From JAYPHU01 sp964611435 (GTDB taxonomy: Bacteria > Pseudomonadota > Alphaproteobacteria > Rhodospirillales > UBA2165): a stretch of 64,000 nucleotides of DNA. Where the stretch lies: NCBI GenBank assembly GCA_964611435.1, contig CAZSXT010000016.1:18993-82992 (forward strand). Reading direction: 5' to 3'. The position numbers and the translations under genes were made by a program. The notes beneath the pieces are model-generated. The model saw only the letters and a program-made list of their open reading frames with translations. It was not told where the DNA came from and did no database searches. Shown here piece after piece: positions 1 through 8,108 of this stretch. Each line of letters starts with the position of its first letter. The stretch's first letter is position 1.

Positions 1-525
1 ACGACGTTCGGCCTAATTTTATCAGCCTACGCGGCGTTTCTTATGGTCGGCGCACATACAAATACGCCGTTTTTTGATTTTGCACTCTGGATGGTGATCA
101 GCCGGATCGGGCTTTCGTTCATTTTCCCGCCCCTTTCCACCGCCAGTCTCAGCGTGCTACCGCCGGATTATGTGGGACAGGGATCGGGCACCATGAACTT
201 CACCCGGACCATCGGTGGCGCCTTCGGGGTGAACATTACGGCGATATTCGTGGACTACCGGGCGGCGGTGTACCGGGACGCCATGACCGCCATGCAACAT
301 GACGGCAACAGCACGACACTGGAGCTGATCAATGAGCTTAGGACCATGTGGCCGGGCATGGGCTTTCCGGAGAATATCGGCGAGCCGCTGTCGCACCTAT
401 TTATTGGCCAGGCGATCATTCGCCAGGCGGAGATGCTGGCCTTCCGGGACGGATTTCTCTTGCTGGCGCTCGGAGTCGCATCGGCGATCATTCCGGCGAT
501 CTTTATCAAAAAACCCGGCGCCTAG
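1..525 (+). CDS. MFS multidrug efflux transporter, DHA2/EmrB type (C-terminal part)
   Basis: The frame is open from the first base, so only the last 174 residues are present; the N-terminal half lies outside the window. The visible part has hydrophobic segments typical of the last helices of 14-TM DHA2 exporters. The stretch LPPDYVGQGSGTMNFTRTIG matches the conserved EmrB/QacA loop that precedes the late helices, and the protein ends in a final helix and a short basic tail (IFIKKPGA). Known for the family: proton-driven export of hydrophobic drugs across the inner membrane. The substrate cannot be told. The ATG at 43 is internal and is not the real start. Confidence 0.85.
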   Translation, partial: TTFGLILSAYAAFLMVGAHTNTPFFDFALWMVISRIGLSFIFPPLSTASLSVLPPDYVGQGSGTMNFTRTIGGAFGVNITAIFVDYRAAVYRDAMTAMQHDGNSTTLELINELRTMWPGMGFPENIGEPLSHLFIGQAIIRQAEMLAFRDGFLLLALGVASAIIPAIFIKKPGA

Positions 526-540
526 GGTCCGGACCCCTAG
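522..540. terminator. Hairpin overlapping the MFS stop codon
   Basis: CTAGGGTCC is followed directly by GGACCCCTAG. This gives a near-perfect inverted repeat whose left arm contains the TAG stop of the MFS gene. It sits between two convergent genes. There is no clear T-tract, so rho-independent termination is uncertain. A similar stop-codon hairpin occurs at 21925-21942. Confidence 0.35.
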
Positions 541-554
541 ATATTCCACGGGGG

Positions 555-1250
555 TTAAAACGAAATGGTCTCGGCGGCAGCCGCCAATTCTTGCGGAGTC
601 ACATTGATACGCTGAATTGTGGCGACACCGTTCTGGACCACGACCCCGGATAGCGGTTCGGTCAGGGTAACCGTTTCGCTGCCGTTTGAAATTTCGAGGA
701 CGCCATTGTCGATCAGGACCATGGTCAATTTATCGGGCTCCTGGTGACCCCAGAAATCTGTGCCGCGGATACCAATGGTCGCGACCGGGGTAATCAGGGT
801 GAGGGAGCCACCGGGTACTTTATTGATCTTGCCGGACACCATCCGGAAGACACCGCCAGCCAGACGGAGAGTCGCAGAGGACTTCTCGGCGCCGGGGTCG
901 TAGACCATCTCGTCGATCAGAAAATCGGACATGTCGCCAAGGGTGATGACGCTTTCGTCAAGTAACTTGAACTCGGCCCGCGATTTCTGACCGGTGAGGA
1001 TGCGATCCTGGTATATGACCTCGCTGCCGGTCCTCATGATGCGTTTTTGGTTGGAGACCAATGCGCTGACATGGCCTTTAGTGCGGGTCATACCACCAAC
1101 CACTTCATGTTCCGTCACGGCGACTTCAAGATTGCTTTGGGCTGAGACAGGCGCTCCCATAAGGGCAAAAGGGGCTATAATCGCAACGAACGAAAAGAGG
1201 CTTTTGCCCAATGAAGTGTTTGGGGCGTGGTTGGAGGTAAACATTGTCAT
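555..1250 (-). CDS. FecR-domain secreted/envelope protein
   Basis: 231 residues. An N-terminal hydrophobic segment ending near GAPVSAQS (about residue 38) looks like a Sec signal peptide, so the protein should be exported. The rest is one FecR domain: an RTGSEVIYQDRILTGQKSRAEF segment split around residues 70-95, and the hallmark VATIGIRGTDFWG near residue 160. In the family this beta-rich domain binds ligands or partners at the cell surface. Unlike iron-responsive FecR proteins it has no cytoplasmic anti-sigma part and no neighbouring ECF sigma factor or TonB receptor, so a FecIR circuit is not supported. The start has AGGA 6 bases upstream. It is convergent with the MFS gene. Function unknown. 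Confidence 0.8.
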   Translation of the reverse strand: MTMFTSNHAPNTSLGKSLFSFVAIIAPFALMGAPVSAQSNLEVAVTEHEVVGGMTRTKGHVSALVSNQKRIMRTGSEVIYQDRILTGQKSRAEFKLLDESVITLGDMSDFLIDEMVYDPGAEKSSATLRLAGGVFRMVSGKINKVPGGSLTLITPVATIGIRGTDFWGHQEPDKLTMVLIDNGVLEISNGSETVTLTEPLSGVVVQNGVATIQRINVTPQELAAAAETISF

Positions 1251-1473
1251 GCGTTCCTGTCGTTTTCTTCGTTCGTCTGCGCGAAATTGCGCACGTTAGC
1301 GATCCCAGAGATACACGCCAGGTATCAACACGCAGTGATGATCGTCACAACTCACGCCGATTTGAAAACAAGTGCCCGTGGATTGGGAGACGATCACTGG
1401 GTTTAAGCGCGTACCGTGCCGCATCCCCGTGTGAACGGTAGGTTTGTGTGTTGTACTCCTGCACCGAAGGAAA

Positions 1474-1519
1474 TATCCCACAAATTGGCGTAGCCGAAAA
1501 TGTGGGATAATTATTGACA
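1474..1519. promoter_or_regulatory. Inverted repeat and TTGACA box in a divergent intergenic region
   Basis: The 331-base gap 1251-1581 lies between the divergent FecR and HTH/methyltransferase genes. It holds a perfect 9-base inverted repeat, TATCCCACA (1474-1482) and TGTGGGATA (1501-1509), with an 18-base spacer. A TTGACA hexamer follows at 1514-1519. No good -10 box is visible at 16-18 bases, so promoter assignment is weak. The repeat could be an operator for the downstream HTH-containing protein. I see no gene in the rest of the gap. Confidence 0.4.
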
Positions 1520-1581
1520 GCTGGTCAGTCAGGTTCGACACTTCGATCACAAAATAAAAATATCAGGCAGGAAGGTGATCT

Positions 1582-2997
1582 TTGAAAGAATCCGCGAAAC
1601 TCGTGCGTGAGATTGAACGCTTCTGCGGCCAAATCGGTATGGCTGAGAGCACCTTTGGCCGGCAAGTCGTGAATGACGGAAAGTTCGTGAGCCGCCTTCG
1701 GGAGGGCAAAGGCGTCACCGTGGCGACCGTCGATAAAGTCCGAAAATTTATTTCCAAGAATAAGGGAGGCGCCAAGATGACCACTCGAAGCACATCCAAG
1801 AAGAAAGCCGCCGCCGGCAAGGCCAAAAAACCAGCACCGGCGAAGCGGGCCAGGAAAGACGACAAGGAAAACGACCCGACGGCGTTCCGCTTCTACGACA
1901 ACCGCCAGAAATATCTGATGTTCGTGAACACCTGTAGCGAAAAATGGGCCGTGGCGGAACGGGCCGGACTTGAACTGTCGAATATCCATCCCCGGCCGCC
2001 GGCGCTCCGCGTGTTTGATGCGGGCATGGGTGATGGCACGGTGCTAACAGGCGTCATGCGGCACATGCATCGCCGGTTTCCCAACTTTCCGTTCTATATC
2101 GTAGGAAAGGAAATCAGCCTCGAAGACGTCCGCCTCAGTCTGGAGAAAATGCCCGACCGGTTCTATGAGCATCCGGCGACGGTCCTGGTGGCGACCAATC
2201 TTTATTATACGGAGGCGCCCTGGCTGAAGCCGCGATCCATGCAGGCGGCGGCGGCGTTGAACTGGATTGAGGTGCCGTTGTCCGGCGACTCGTCCCACGA
2301 ATTCCATGAGCAGATTAAAGAATTGCAGCCCACTTTGTCAGAAGGCTGGAACGTGAAAGCCAGCGCAAAGACGGGTAATCCGTTGTATGAACGGCCGTCG
2401 GTGCTGGTTATGTACCGGGAGGATCACAAGTTCCTGCTGGATCAGGTCATCCCGCGGCCCGGTCAGGCGACCGCTGATTACGACCTGGTGATTGCGTCCC
2501 AGCCGTACCGGGCCCGCATGCCGGTTGAGTTCAAAGTAGAAAAGGTGATTGCGCCCCTGGCCAAGTCACTGGGACCCGGCGGCCGGTTGCTGGGGATTCA
2601 TTCCTATGGGCAGGATCCGGGGCTGGAGATCATCCAGAATGTCTGGCCGGGTGAGAATCCCTTCATCACCAACCGGCACGACATCATGCGCGTGCTGAGA
2701 CGGGATCTGGGCAAGACCAACCGGGATCTGAATTTCAACGTCTATTCGGACAAACGGTCTTTGTTCCGCTATGACATGCACACCTTACCGAGCGAGGTGA
2801 GCGGCGCGGGTATTGGTTCGTCGACCTTGCTGGCGGCCTGGAACGCGGCGATCTATGTGGCGCAAATTGAAGACGCCCGGCTGGAAAGTGTGATCTCCGA
2901 CGGCTCCTACCTGGAGGCCACTCGCGAGGTGCTGAACCGCCGGAACGGGCTTTGGTTCAATGATGAATCCTTCGTGGTGACCCGGAAAAGAGATTAG
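1582..2997 (+). CDS. Putative HTH - methyltransferase-like fusion protein
   Basis: 471 residues from a TTG start that has a good AGGAAGG box 7-8 bases upstream; the first ATG (1639) would cut into the N-terminal domain. Residues 1-60 look like a small helical HTH-type unit (FGRQVVNDGKFVSRLREGK). Residues about 65-97 are a Lys/Ala-rich linker. From about 98 there is a Rossmann-like domain with a SAM motif I-like loop, VFDAGMGDGT, at residues 143-152. Motifs for a particular substrate are not recognisable. It starts 15 bases before the MetF-like gene and is probably cotranscribed with it, hinting at a role in C1 metabolism. Function inferred; it could also be a methyltransferase-fold protein without activity. 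Confidence 0.6.
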   Translation: MKESAKLVREIERFCGQIGMAESTFGRQVVNDGKFVSRLREGKGVTVATVDKVRKFISKNKGGAKMTTRSTSKKKAAAGKAKKPAPAKRARKDDKENDPTAFRFYDNRQKYLMFVNTCSEKWAVAERAGLELSNIHPRPPALRVFDAGMGDGTVLTGVMRHMHRRFPNFPFYIVGKEISLEDVRLSLEKMPDRFYEHPATVLVATNLYYTEAPWLKPRSMQAAAALNWIEVPLSGDSSHEFHEQIKELQPTLSEGWNVKASAKTGNPLYERPSVLVMYREDHKFLLDQVIPRPGQATADYDLVIASQPYRARMPVEFKVEKVIAPLAKSLGPGGRLLGIHSYGQDPGLEIIQNVWPGENPFITNRHDIMRVLRRDLGKTNRDLNFNVYSDKRSLFRYDMHTLPSEVSGAGIGSSTLLAAWNAAIYVAQIEDARLESVISDGSYLEATREVLNRRNGLWFNDESFVVTRKRD

Positions 2998-3012
2998 GAC
3001 AAAGGAAGAGAT

Positions 3013-3963
3013 ATGTCTGACAACAGCGCCCCCAGTAATCTGGCTCAACGGCTGGCGAATGGCAAATTCGCCATGACGGCGGAAATCACCCCGCCGGTGA
3101 GCGCCTCCGCCGATGCGCTGATGAAGAAGGCGGAGATTCTGGGCCCCTACGTGGACGCGATCAATGTCACGGACGGGGCCAGCGCGCGGGTGCATATGTC
3201 GAGTGTCACCGCCGCCGCCATCCTGGTTGCCAATGGAATAGAGCCCGTGGCGCAGTTTACCTGCCGGGACCGGAACCGTATCGCATTGTTGAGTGATCTG
3301 CTTGGCGCCGGCGCGCTGGGAATCAAAAACATGCTGATGCTGACCGGCGATGATCCGTCCGCGGGTGATCAGCCCGAGGCCAAGCCGGTGTTCGATTATT
3401 CCAGCGGCGACCTGATCAAAATTGCCAGCGAGATGACCGATCCCGGTATTATCCCTTCAAGTGGCGCCAAGGAAGAAGACGGCGTGCCGGCCGATCACAA
3501 AAGTATCGACGGGACGCCGAATTTCTTCGTCGGCGCAGCGGACATGCCGGCGGCGGAACGGAGTGATCGGTGGCCCAGTGGGCTTGACGCGAAACGGGCG
3601 GCCGGGGCCAAGTTCTGCCAGACCCAGCTTTGTTATGACATGGATGTGGTCCGCAAATACGGCGAAATCCTGGTGGAAGACGGCTATGCCGCCGATCTTT
3701 CGTTTTTGATCGGTAATGGCCCGTTGCCCTCCGCTCGTTCCGCCATCTGGATGCGGGACAATCTGTGGGGCGTGGTAATGCCGGATGCCGTGATTGAGCG
3801 GCTGGAAGGGGCGGATGATCCTAAGGCCGAAGGCGTCAAAATCTGCATCGAACAACTTCAGGAAATGTCCGAGATGCCTGGCATCGCAGGTGTTCATCTG
3901 ATGGCGCCGATCAACACCTCCAGCATTCCCGCCGTCGTCACCGGATCGGGCTTAAGGGATTAG
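3013..3963 (+). CDS. Methylenetetrahydrofolate reductase (MetF-like)
   Basis: 316 residues, close to bacterial MetF (about 300). An early MTAEITPP gives the conserved Glu of the barrel's first strand. DAINVTDGASARVHMSS, QFTCRDRNR and the LTGDDP loop match the FAD/folate-binding positions of the MTHFR family. Expected reaction: reversible interconversion of 5,10-methylene-THF and 5-methyl-THF in the cytoplasm. It has an AAGGAAG ribosome site and lies between the HTH/methyltransferase-like gene and a MetE-domain gene, with fhs nearby. That set recalls the metF-ligH (fhs) arrangement of THF-dependent aromatic O-demethylation in Sphingobium, so it may run in the oxidative direction. That direction is inference. 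Confidence 0.85.
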   Translation: MSDNSAPSNLAQRLANGKFAMTAEITPPVSASADALMKKAEILGPYVDAINVTDGASARVHMSSVTAAAILVANGIEPVAQFTCRDRNRIALLSDLLGAGALGIKNMLMLTGDDPSAGDQPEAKPVFDYSSGDLIKIASEMTDPGIIPSSGAKEEDGVPADHKSIDGTPNFFVGAADMPAAERSDRWPSGLDAKRAAGAKFCQTQLCYDMDVVRKYGEILVEDGYAADLSFLIGNGPLPSARSAIWMRDNLWGVVMPDAVIERLEGADDPKAEGVKICIEQLQEMSEMPGIAGVHLMAPINTSSIPAVVTGSGLRD

Positions 3964-4023
3964 ACCTTTCCGGCCCAATCTGATAGGTCAAAGCCAGAAT
4001 TTTTAAATTAGGGAGATAGCGTT

Positions 4024-5160
4024 ATGGCTATGCGAGACAAACCACCTTTCCGTTATGATCATATCGGGTCGCTATTGCGTCCGGATGCGCTTTTGGCGTC
4101 CCGCGACAAGTTCGCCGCCGGTGAAATCACCGCCGAGGAACTGAAGGCGCACGAAGACGAAGCCATTAAGGAAGTCGTCAAACTTCAGGAAGAATGCGGT
4201 CTGATTGCGGTTACCGACGGTGAATTCCGCCGGGCCAGCTTCCACGTGGATTTCATCAGTAAGATTAAAAATGTCACCTCAAGCTGGGACTTTGACGAAG
4301 CGGTCAAGCTGGGCGAGAAACACGCCGCTGGCCAAGACAAGCAAATGCCGTACATCCCCTACATCAACGGCAAGATGGATCGCCCCGATGGCGGTATCGA
4401 GGTTGAGAACTATAAGTATACCTCTACCCTCACCGACCGGATGGTGAAGATCACCGTGCCGTCGCCGACCATGACCCACTTCCGGGGCGGCCGGGAGGCG
4501 ATCGACAAGGATACCTATCCGGAGATGGAGGATTTCTTTGCCGATCTGGCGCGGCTCTACCGGGAGGAGTTGGCGGACCTATATGCCGCCGGTTGCCGGT
4601 ATGTGCAGTTTGACGATACCAACCTGGCGTATCTCTGCGACGAGAAGATGCGGGCCAATGCCCGCGCGCTGGGTGAAAACCCGGACGAACTGCCGGAGAA
4701 ATACGCCAACCTGATCAATGAATCGATCAAGGACCGTCCCGATGACATGGCCGTTTGCGTTCACTTGTGCCGCGGCAACGCGCGGAGCCAATGGTTCGCC
4801 GAGGGCGGCTATGAGCCGGTCGCCGACATCATGTTCAACATGACCAAGGTCGATGGTTTCTTCCTGGAATATGACGATGACCGTTCCGGCGGGTTCGAAC
4901 CCTTGCGCTTCGTACCCAAGGGCGACATGCAGATCGTGTTGGGTCTGGTCACCACCAAACGGCCGGAGCTGGAAAGCAAGGATGAGCTCAAAGCCCGGAT
5001 TGAGGAAGCGTCCCAATATTGCGACGGCGATCAGCTTTGCCTGAGCCCGCAATGCGGCTTCTCGTCCAACGCCGTCGGCAATCTGGTGACCGTGGATGAT
5101 GAGCGCGCAAAGTTTCAACTGGTGAAAGAAACCGCCGAAGAGGTTTGGGGCGGCGCGTAA
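4024..5160 (+). CDS. Stand-alone MetE catalytic-domain methyltransferase (YxjG/YxjH-like)
   Basis: 378 residues, matching the C-terminal barrel of cobalamin-independent methionine synthase without its N-terminal half. The start matches the family opening (FRYDHIGSLLRPDALL). The zinc ligands are all present: His247 and Cys249 in VHLC, Glu282 in LEYD, and Cys344 in SPQCGFSS. Known for the superfamily: zinc-activated thiol methyl transfer, with 5-methyl-THF or small methyl donors. Because the folate-binding N-terminal half is absent, the true donor and acceptor are unknown. It follows the MetF-like gene by 60 bases with an AGGGAG site, and a strong terminator lies after it. A second, divergent copy is at 8109-9290. 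Confidence 0.8.
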   Translation: MAMRDKPPFRYDHIGSLLRPDALLASRDKFAAGEITAEELKAHEDEAIKEVVKLQEECGLIAVTDGEFRRASFHVDFISKIKNVTSSWDFDEAVKLGEKHAAGQDKQMPYIPYINGKMDRPDGGIEVENYKYTSTLTDRMVKITVPSPTMTHFRGGREAIDKDTYPEMEDFFADLARLYREELADLYAAGCRYVQFDDTNLAYLCDEKMRANARALGENPDELPEKYANLINESIKDRPDDMAVCVHLCRGNARSQWFAEGGYEPVADIMFNMTKVDGFFLEYDDDRSGGFEPLRFVPKGDMQIVLGLVTTKRPELESKDELKARIEEASQYCDGDQLCLSPQCGFSSNAVGNLVTVDDERAKFQLVKETAEEVWGGA

Positions 5161-5210
5161 CACCTGATAGCCTTCCCGACAGGTTCCGGCGAGGGTGTTT
5201 AAAATTCAAT

Positions 5211-5244
5211 ACAGGCCCTGGCGTACACCGGGGCCTGTTTGTTT
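5211..5244 (+). terminator. Rho-independent terminator after the MetF/MetE-like operon
   Basis: ACAGGCCC (5211-5218) pairs with GGGCCTGT (5231-5238), with a 12-base loop. TTTGTTTTTG follows. It ends the operon 1582-5160 and insulates the TAXI protein gene downstream. Confidence 0.8.
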
Positions 5245-5331
5245 TTGCGTGCCTCTGATTGTTACGGCGCGCTAAGCTAAACGCGTATTTTAATTTGTGT
5301 ATGTTCGAGATTTAAATTGAAAGGGAGCCTC

Positions 5332-6384
5332 ATGAAAAAAATTGCACTCGCACTCGCGGCCGGCACGTTGCTGTCGGCTTCCGCGCACGCCCAGGGCGTG
5401 ACGCTCACCATGTCGACGGCGCAGGCCGGTGACCCGACGGATATTTCCGCCAAGAATATGGCGGAAGTCGGGGCGAAAAAAGGCCTCGCCACGATCCAAG
5501 TTCAACAGGGTAAGGTGCTGACCAAAACCCTGCTGGAAGTCGCTCAGGGTAAGTCTGATATTTCCGCTGGTCCGTTTACCCTGGCATTGTTGATGTCCAA
5601 AGGCCTGGGCCCGTATTCCGGCCTTGGTAAGGAAAAGGGCAAGGCGGCGGCGGCCAATCTTCGGTTGCTGTATCCGTATCGAATCGCGTCTTTTTATCTG
5701 ACGGCTTATGCCAGCTCAGGCATCGATAGTTGGGCAAAGCTGAAGGGCAAGAACGTCCACAATGGTCCGCCCCGCGGTGGCGCCCTGATCACGGCCCGGC
5801 AGTTGATCAGTGTTGCGTCGGGTGGCCTCAAAGAGAAAGAAGGCTATAACGGCCGGCAGGTGGCCTGGGGTCAGGCCAACGCTATATTCCTGGATCGTTC
5901 CGTCGATGCGGCCGTGCGTCCCGGCACCAATCCGGCCCCGCACTTCGCGGTTTTGACCGGCGCCGGCAAGATGAACCTGATTTCGGTGCCGAAAAATATC
6001 TTCGAGAGCGCTGCCTGGAAAAAGCTTGTCGGTGCGCCGGGGCGGGTGTCGATCATTCAGCCAATCAGTGATTTCGCTCACTACGGTGATACGGTGAACG
6101 TCGTCTCCGAAGACGACATGTTCCGCACGGTTGCGACGGTTGCCGGGCCTATTGTCCACAAAAAGATGGACAAGAAGCTGGTGAAAGCTCTGATAGCTGC
6201 CCACATCGAAAGCCTACCTGAATTACTTCGCAATCAACCGATTGCCAAGAACCAAGGGTTCGGGAAGGTTTCGAATGCAGAGTTCGGCATGTGCCGGGCC
6301 GGCCTGAAGTATCATCCCGGCGCCATCGAGGCGTGGGAAGAAGCCGGTCACAAGATCGACGACTGCGCCAAGCCGAAGTCGTAA
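5332..6384 (+). CDS. TAXI-family TRAP transporter solute-binding protein (orphan copy)
   Basis: 350 residues from the ATG at 5332 with AAAGGGAG upstream; an in-frame TTG at 5317 is less likely. A clear Sec signal peptide, KKIALALAAGTLLSASAHAQG, is cut after about residue 20. The mature part is a TAXI periplasmic binding protein with the motif blocks GPYSGLGKEKG, HNGPPRGGALI and WGQANAIFLD. It is the same length as, and very similar to, the TAXI protein at 35874, which sits beside a TRAP permease. Here no permease adjoins, so it is an orphan receptor that may share the distant permease. The ligand is unknown; TAXI systems usually take small organic acids. It is preceded by a terminator and so transcribed alone. 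Confidence 0.85.
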   Translation: MKKIALALAAGTLLSASAHAQGVTLTMSTAQAGDPTDISAKNMAEVGAKKGLATIQVQQGKVLTKTLLEVAQGKSDISAGPFTLALLMSKGLGPYSGLGKEKGKAAAANLRLLYPYRIASFYLTAYASSGIDSWAKLKGKNVHNGPPRGGALITARQLISVASGGLKEKEGYNGRQVAWGQANAIFLDRSVDAAVRPGTNPAPHFAVLTGAGKMNLISVPKNIFESAAWKKLVGAPGRVSIIQPISDFAHYGDTVNVVSEDDMFRTVATVAGPIVHKKMDKKLVKALIAAHIESLPELLRNQPIAKNQGFGKVSNAEFGMCRAGLKYHPGAIEAWEEAGHKIDDCAKPKS

Positions 6385-6396
6385 AATAGTTTCCGC

Positions 6397-8097
6397 CTAG
6401 AATAAGCCTTCAATATCGCCCTTTTTATTAAGGGTGATATTGTTGGCGGCGGGCACCCGGGGCAGACCCGGCATGGTCATGATGTTGCCGCAGATGGCCA
6501 CAATAAATCCCGCACCGGCGCTGAGGCGCACCTCCCGAATTTGAATTTCATGACCTTCCGGCGCGCCCAAGAGGCTTGGGTCGGCGGAGAAGCTCAAGGG
6601 CGTTTTCGCCATGCAGACCGGGAAACGGCCATAGCCTTGCTTTTGATATTCCGCGATCTGGCGGTGCACATTGTCGGGCGCCGTGACCGCCGCCGCGCCA
6701 TAGAGGCTGTGGGCAATGGTCTCGATCTTTTCCCACAAAGGGGTGCCATCCGAATAGAGGAAGCCAAAGTCGTTTTTGCCCTTGTCGATTTCGCCGATGA
6801 GTTTTTTGGCGAGGCCGGTGGCGCCTTTGCCCCCTTCGGCCCAATGATTGCACTCGACCACCGGGACGTCCAATTCCTTACCGGCGCCAACGACAGCGGC
6901 GACTTCGGCATCTGTATCCTTGGAGAAGCGGTTGAGGGCGACGACGACGGGCACGCCGAACAGTTTCAAGTTGGACACGTGCTTTTTCAGATTCGCGAGG
7001 CCGGCGGTGACCGCCGCCACGTTGGACTTGCCGAGTTCATCTTTGGCGACGCCGCCATGCATCTTTAATGCGCGGATGGTGGCCACGATGACCACGCCGT
7101 CCGGGGACATGCCAGACATGCGGCATTTGATGTCGAAGAACTTTTCCGCTCCCAGGTCTGAACCAAACCCTGCCTCGGTCACCACATAGTCGGCGAGTTT
7201 ACGGGCCGACTTGGTAGCGATGAGGGAGTTGCAGCCATGCGCGATATTGGCGAACGGGCCGCCATGCACAAAGGCCGGCGTACCTTCCAAGGTCTGCACC
7301 AGATTGGGCTGGATCGCTTCCTTCAATAGCACCGTCATGGCGCCTGATGCATTCAATTGCGCCGCGGTCACCGGTTTACGGTCGCGGGTTTCCGCCACCA
7401 CAATCCGGCCCAGCCGATCCTGCAAATCTTTGACATCATTGGCGAGGCAAAAGACCGCCATGACCTCGGACGCCACGGTGATGTCGAACCCGTCTTCCCG
7501 GGGAAAGCCATTGGCCACGCCGCCCAAGGACTGGGTAATGGATCGAAGCGCCCGGTCGTTCAGATCGACCACCCGCCGCCAACGGATGCGCCGCGCATCA
7601 ATGCCCAGCTCGTTCCCCCAATAGATATGGTTGTCCAGCATGGCGGACAGGAGATTGTGCGCTGAGGTAATGGCGTGGAAGTCACCCGTGAAGTGGAGGT
7701 TGATATCCTCCATCGGGATCACCTGGGAATACCCACCGCCGGCCGCGCCCCCCTTCATGCCGAAGCAGGGGCCCAGGCTGGGCTCCCGCAGGCAGATGGC
7801 GCTTTTATAGCCCAAACGGTTCAGCGCATCGCCAAGCCCTACCGTGGTGGTGGTCTTGCCTTCACCTGCCGGCGTCGGCGTGATGCCGGTCACCAGGATC
7901 ATCCGGTTGCCGGGTTTTTCCGGCAGTTTGGAAAGATAGTCCAGATTGATCTTGGCCTTGTAGGGCCCGTAGTTGAAGACATGCTTGGCCGGAATATCGA
8001 GCTTGGCCGCGATGTCGCCGATCAGCTTTGGTTTAGCCGCGCGGGCGATTTCGAGATCGCTGCCGACCTTCCGTTTCCTGGTGGCTTTCTTCGCCAT
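6397..8097 (-). CDS. fhs: Formate--tetrahydrofolate ligase
   Basis: 566 residues, the usual size for the family. It starts at MAKKATRKRK; an upstream in-frame ATG lies inside the preceding gene's 3' end. The ATP-binding loop TPTPAGEGKTTTTVGL is intact, as are LREPSLGPCFGMKGGAAGGG and the C-terminal MPGLPRVPAANNI. It catalyses ATP-dependent formylation of THF, or the reverse reaction that releases formate and ATP during oxidation of methyl-THF. The gene lies 11 bases after the second MetE-like gene, on the same strand, so both are probably one operon. Together with the MetF-like enzyme it makes a path between methyl-THF and formate; the methylene-THF dehydrogenase/cyclohydrolase step is not in the window. 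Confidence 0.95.
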   Translation of the reverse strand: MAKKATRKRKVGSDLEIARAAKPKLIGDIAAKLDIPAKHVFNYGPYKAKINLDYLSKLPEKPGNRMILVTGITPTPAGEGKTTTTVGLGDALNRLGYKSAICLREPSLGPCFGMKGGAAGGGYSQVIPMEDINLHFTGDFHAITSAHNLLSAMLDNHIYWGNELGIDARRIRWRRVVDLNDRALRSITQSLGGVANGFPREDGFDITVASEVMAVFCLANDVKDLQDRLGRIVVAETRDRKPVTAAQLNASGAMTVLLKEAIQPNLVQTLEGTPAFVHGGPFANIAHGCNSLIATKSARKLADYVVTEAGFGSDLGAEKFFDIKCRMSGMSPDGVVIVATIRALKMHGGVAKDELGKSNVAAVTAGLANLKKHVSNLKLFGVPVVVALNRFSKDTDAEVAAVVGAGKELDVPVVECNHWAEGGKGATGLAKKLIGEIDKGKNDFGFLYSDGTPLWEKIETIAHSLYGAAAVTAPDNVHRQIAEYQKQGYGRFPVCMAKTPLSFSADPSLLGAPEGHEIQIREVRLSAGAGFIVAICGNIMTMPGLPRVPAANNITLNKKGDIEGLF

Positions 8098-8108
8098 GGT
8101 GTCGAGCC

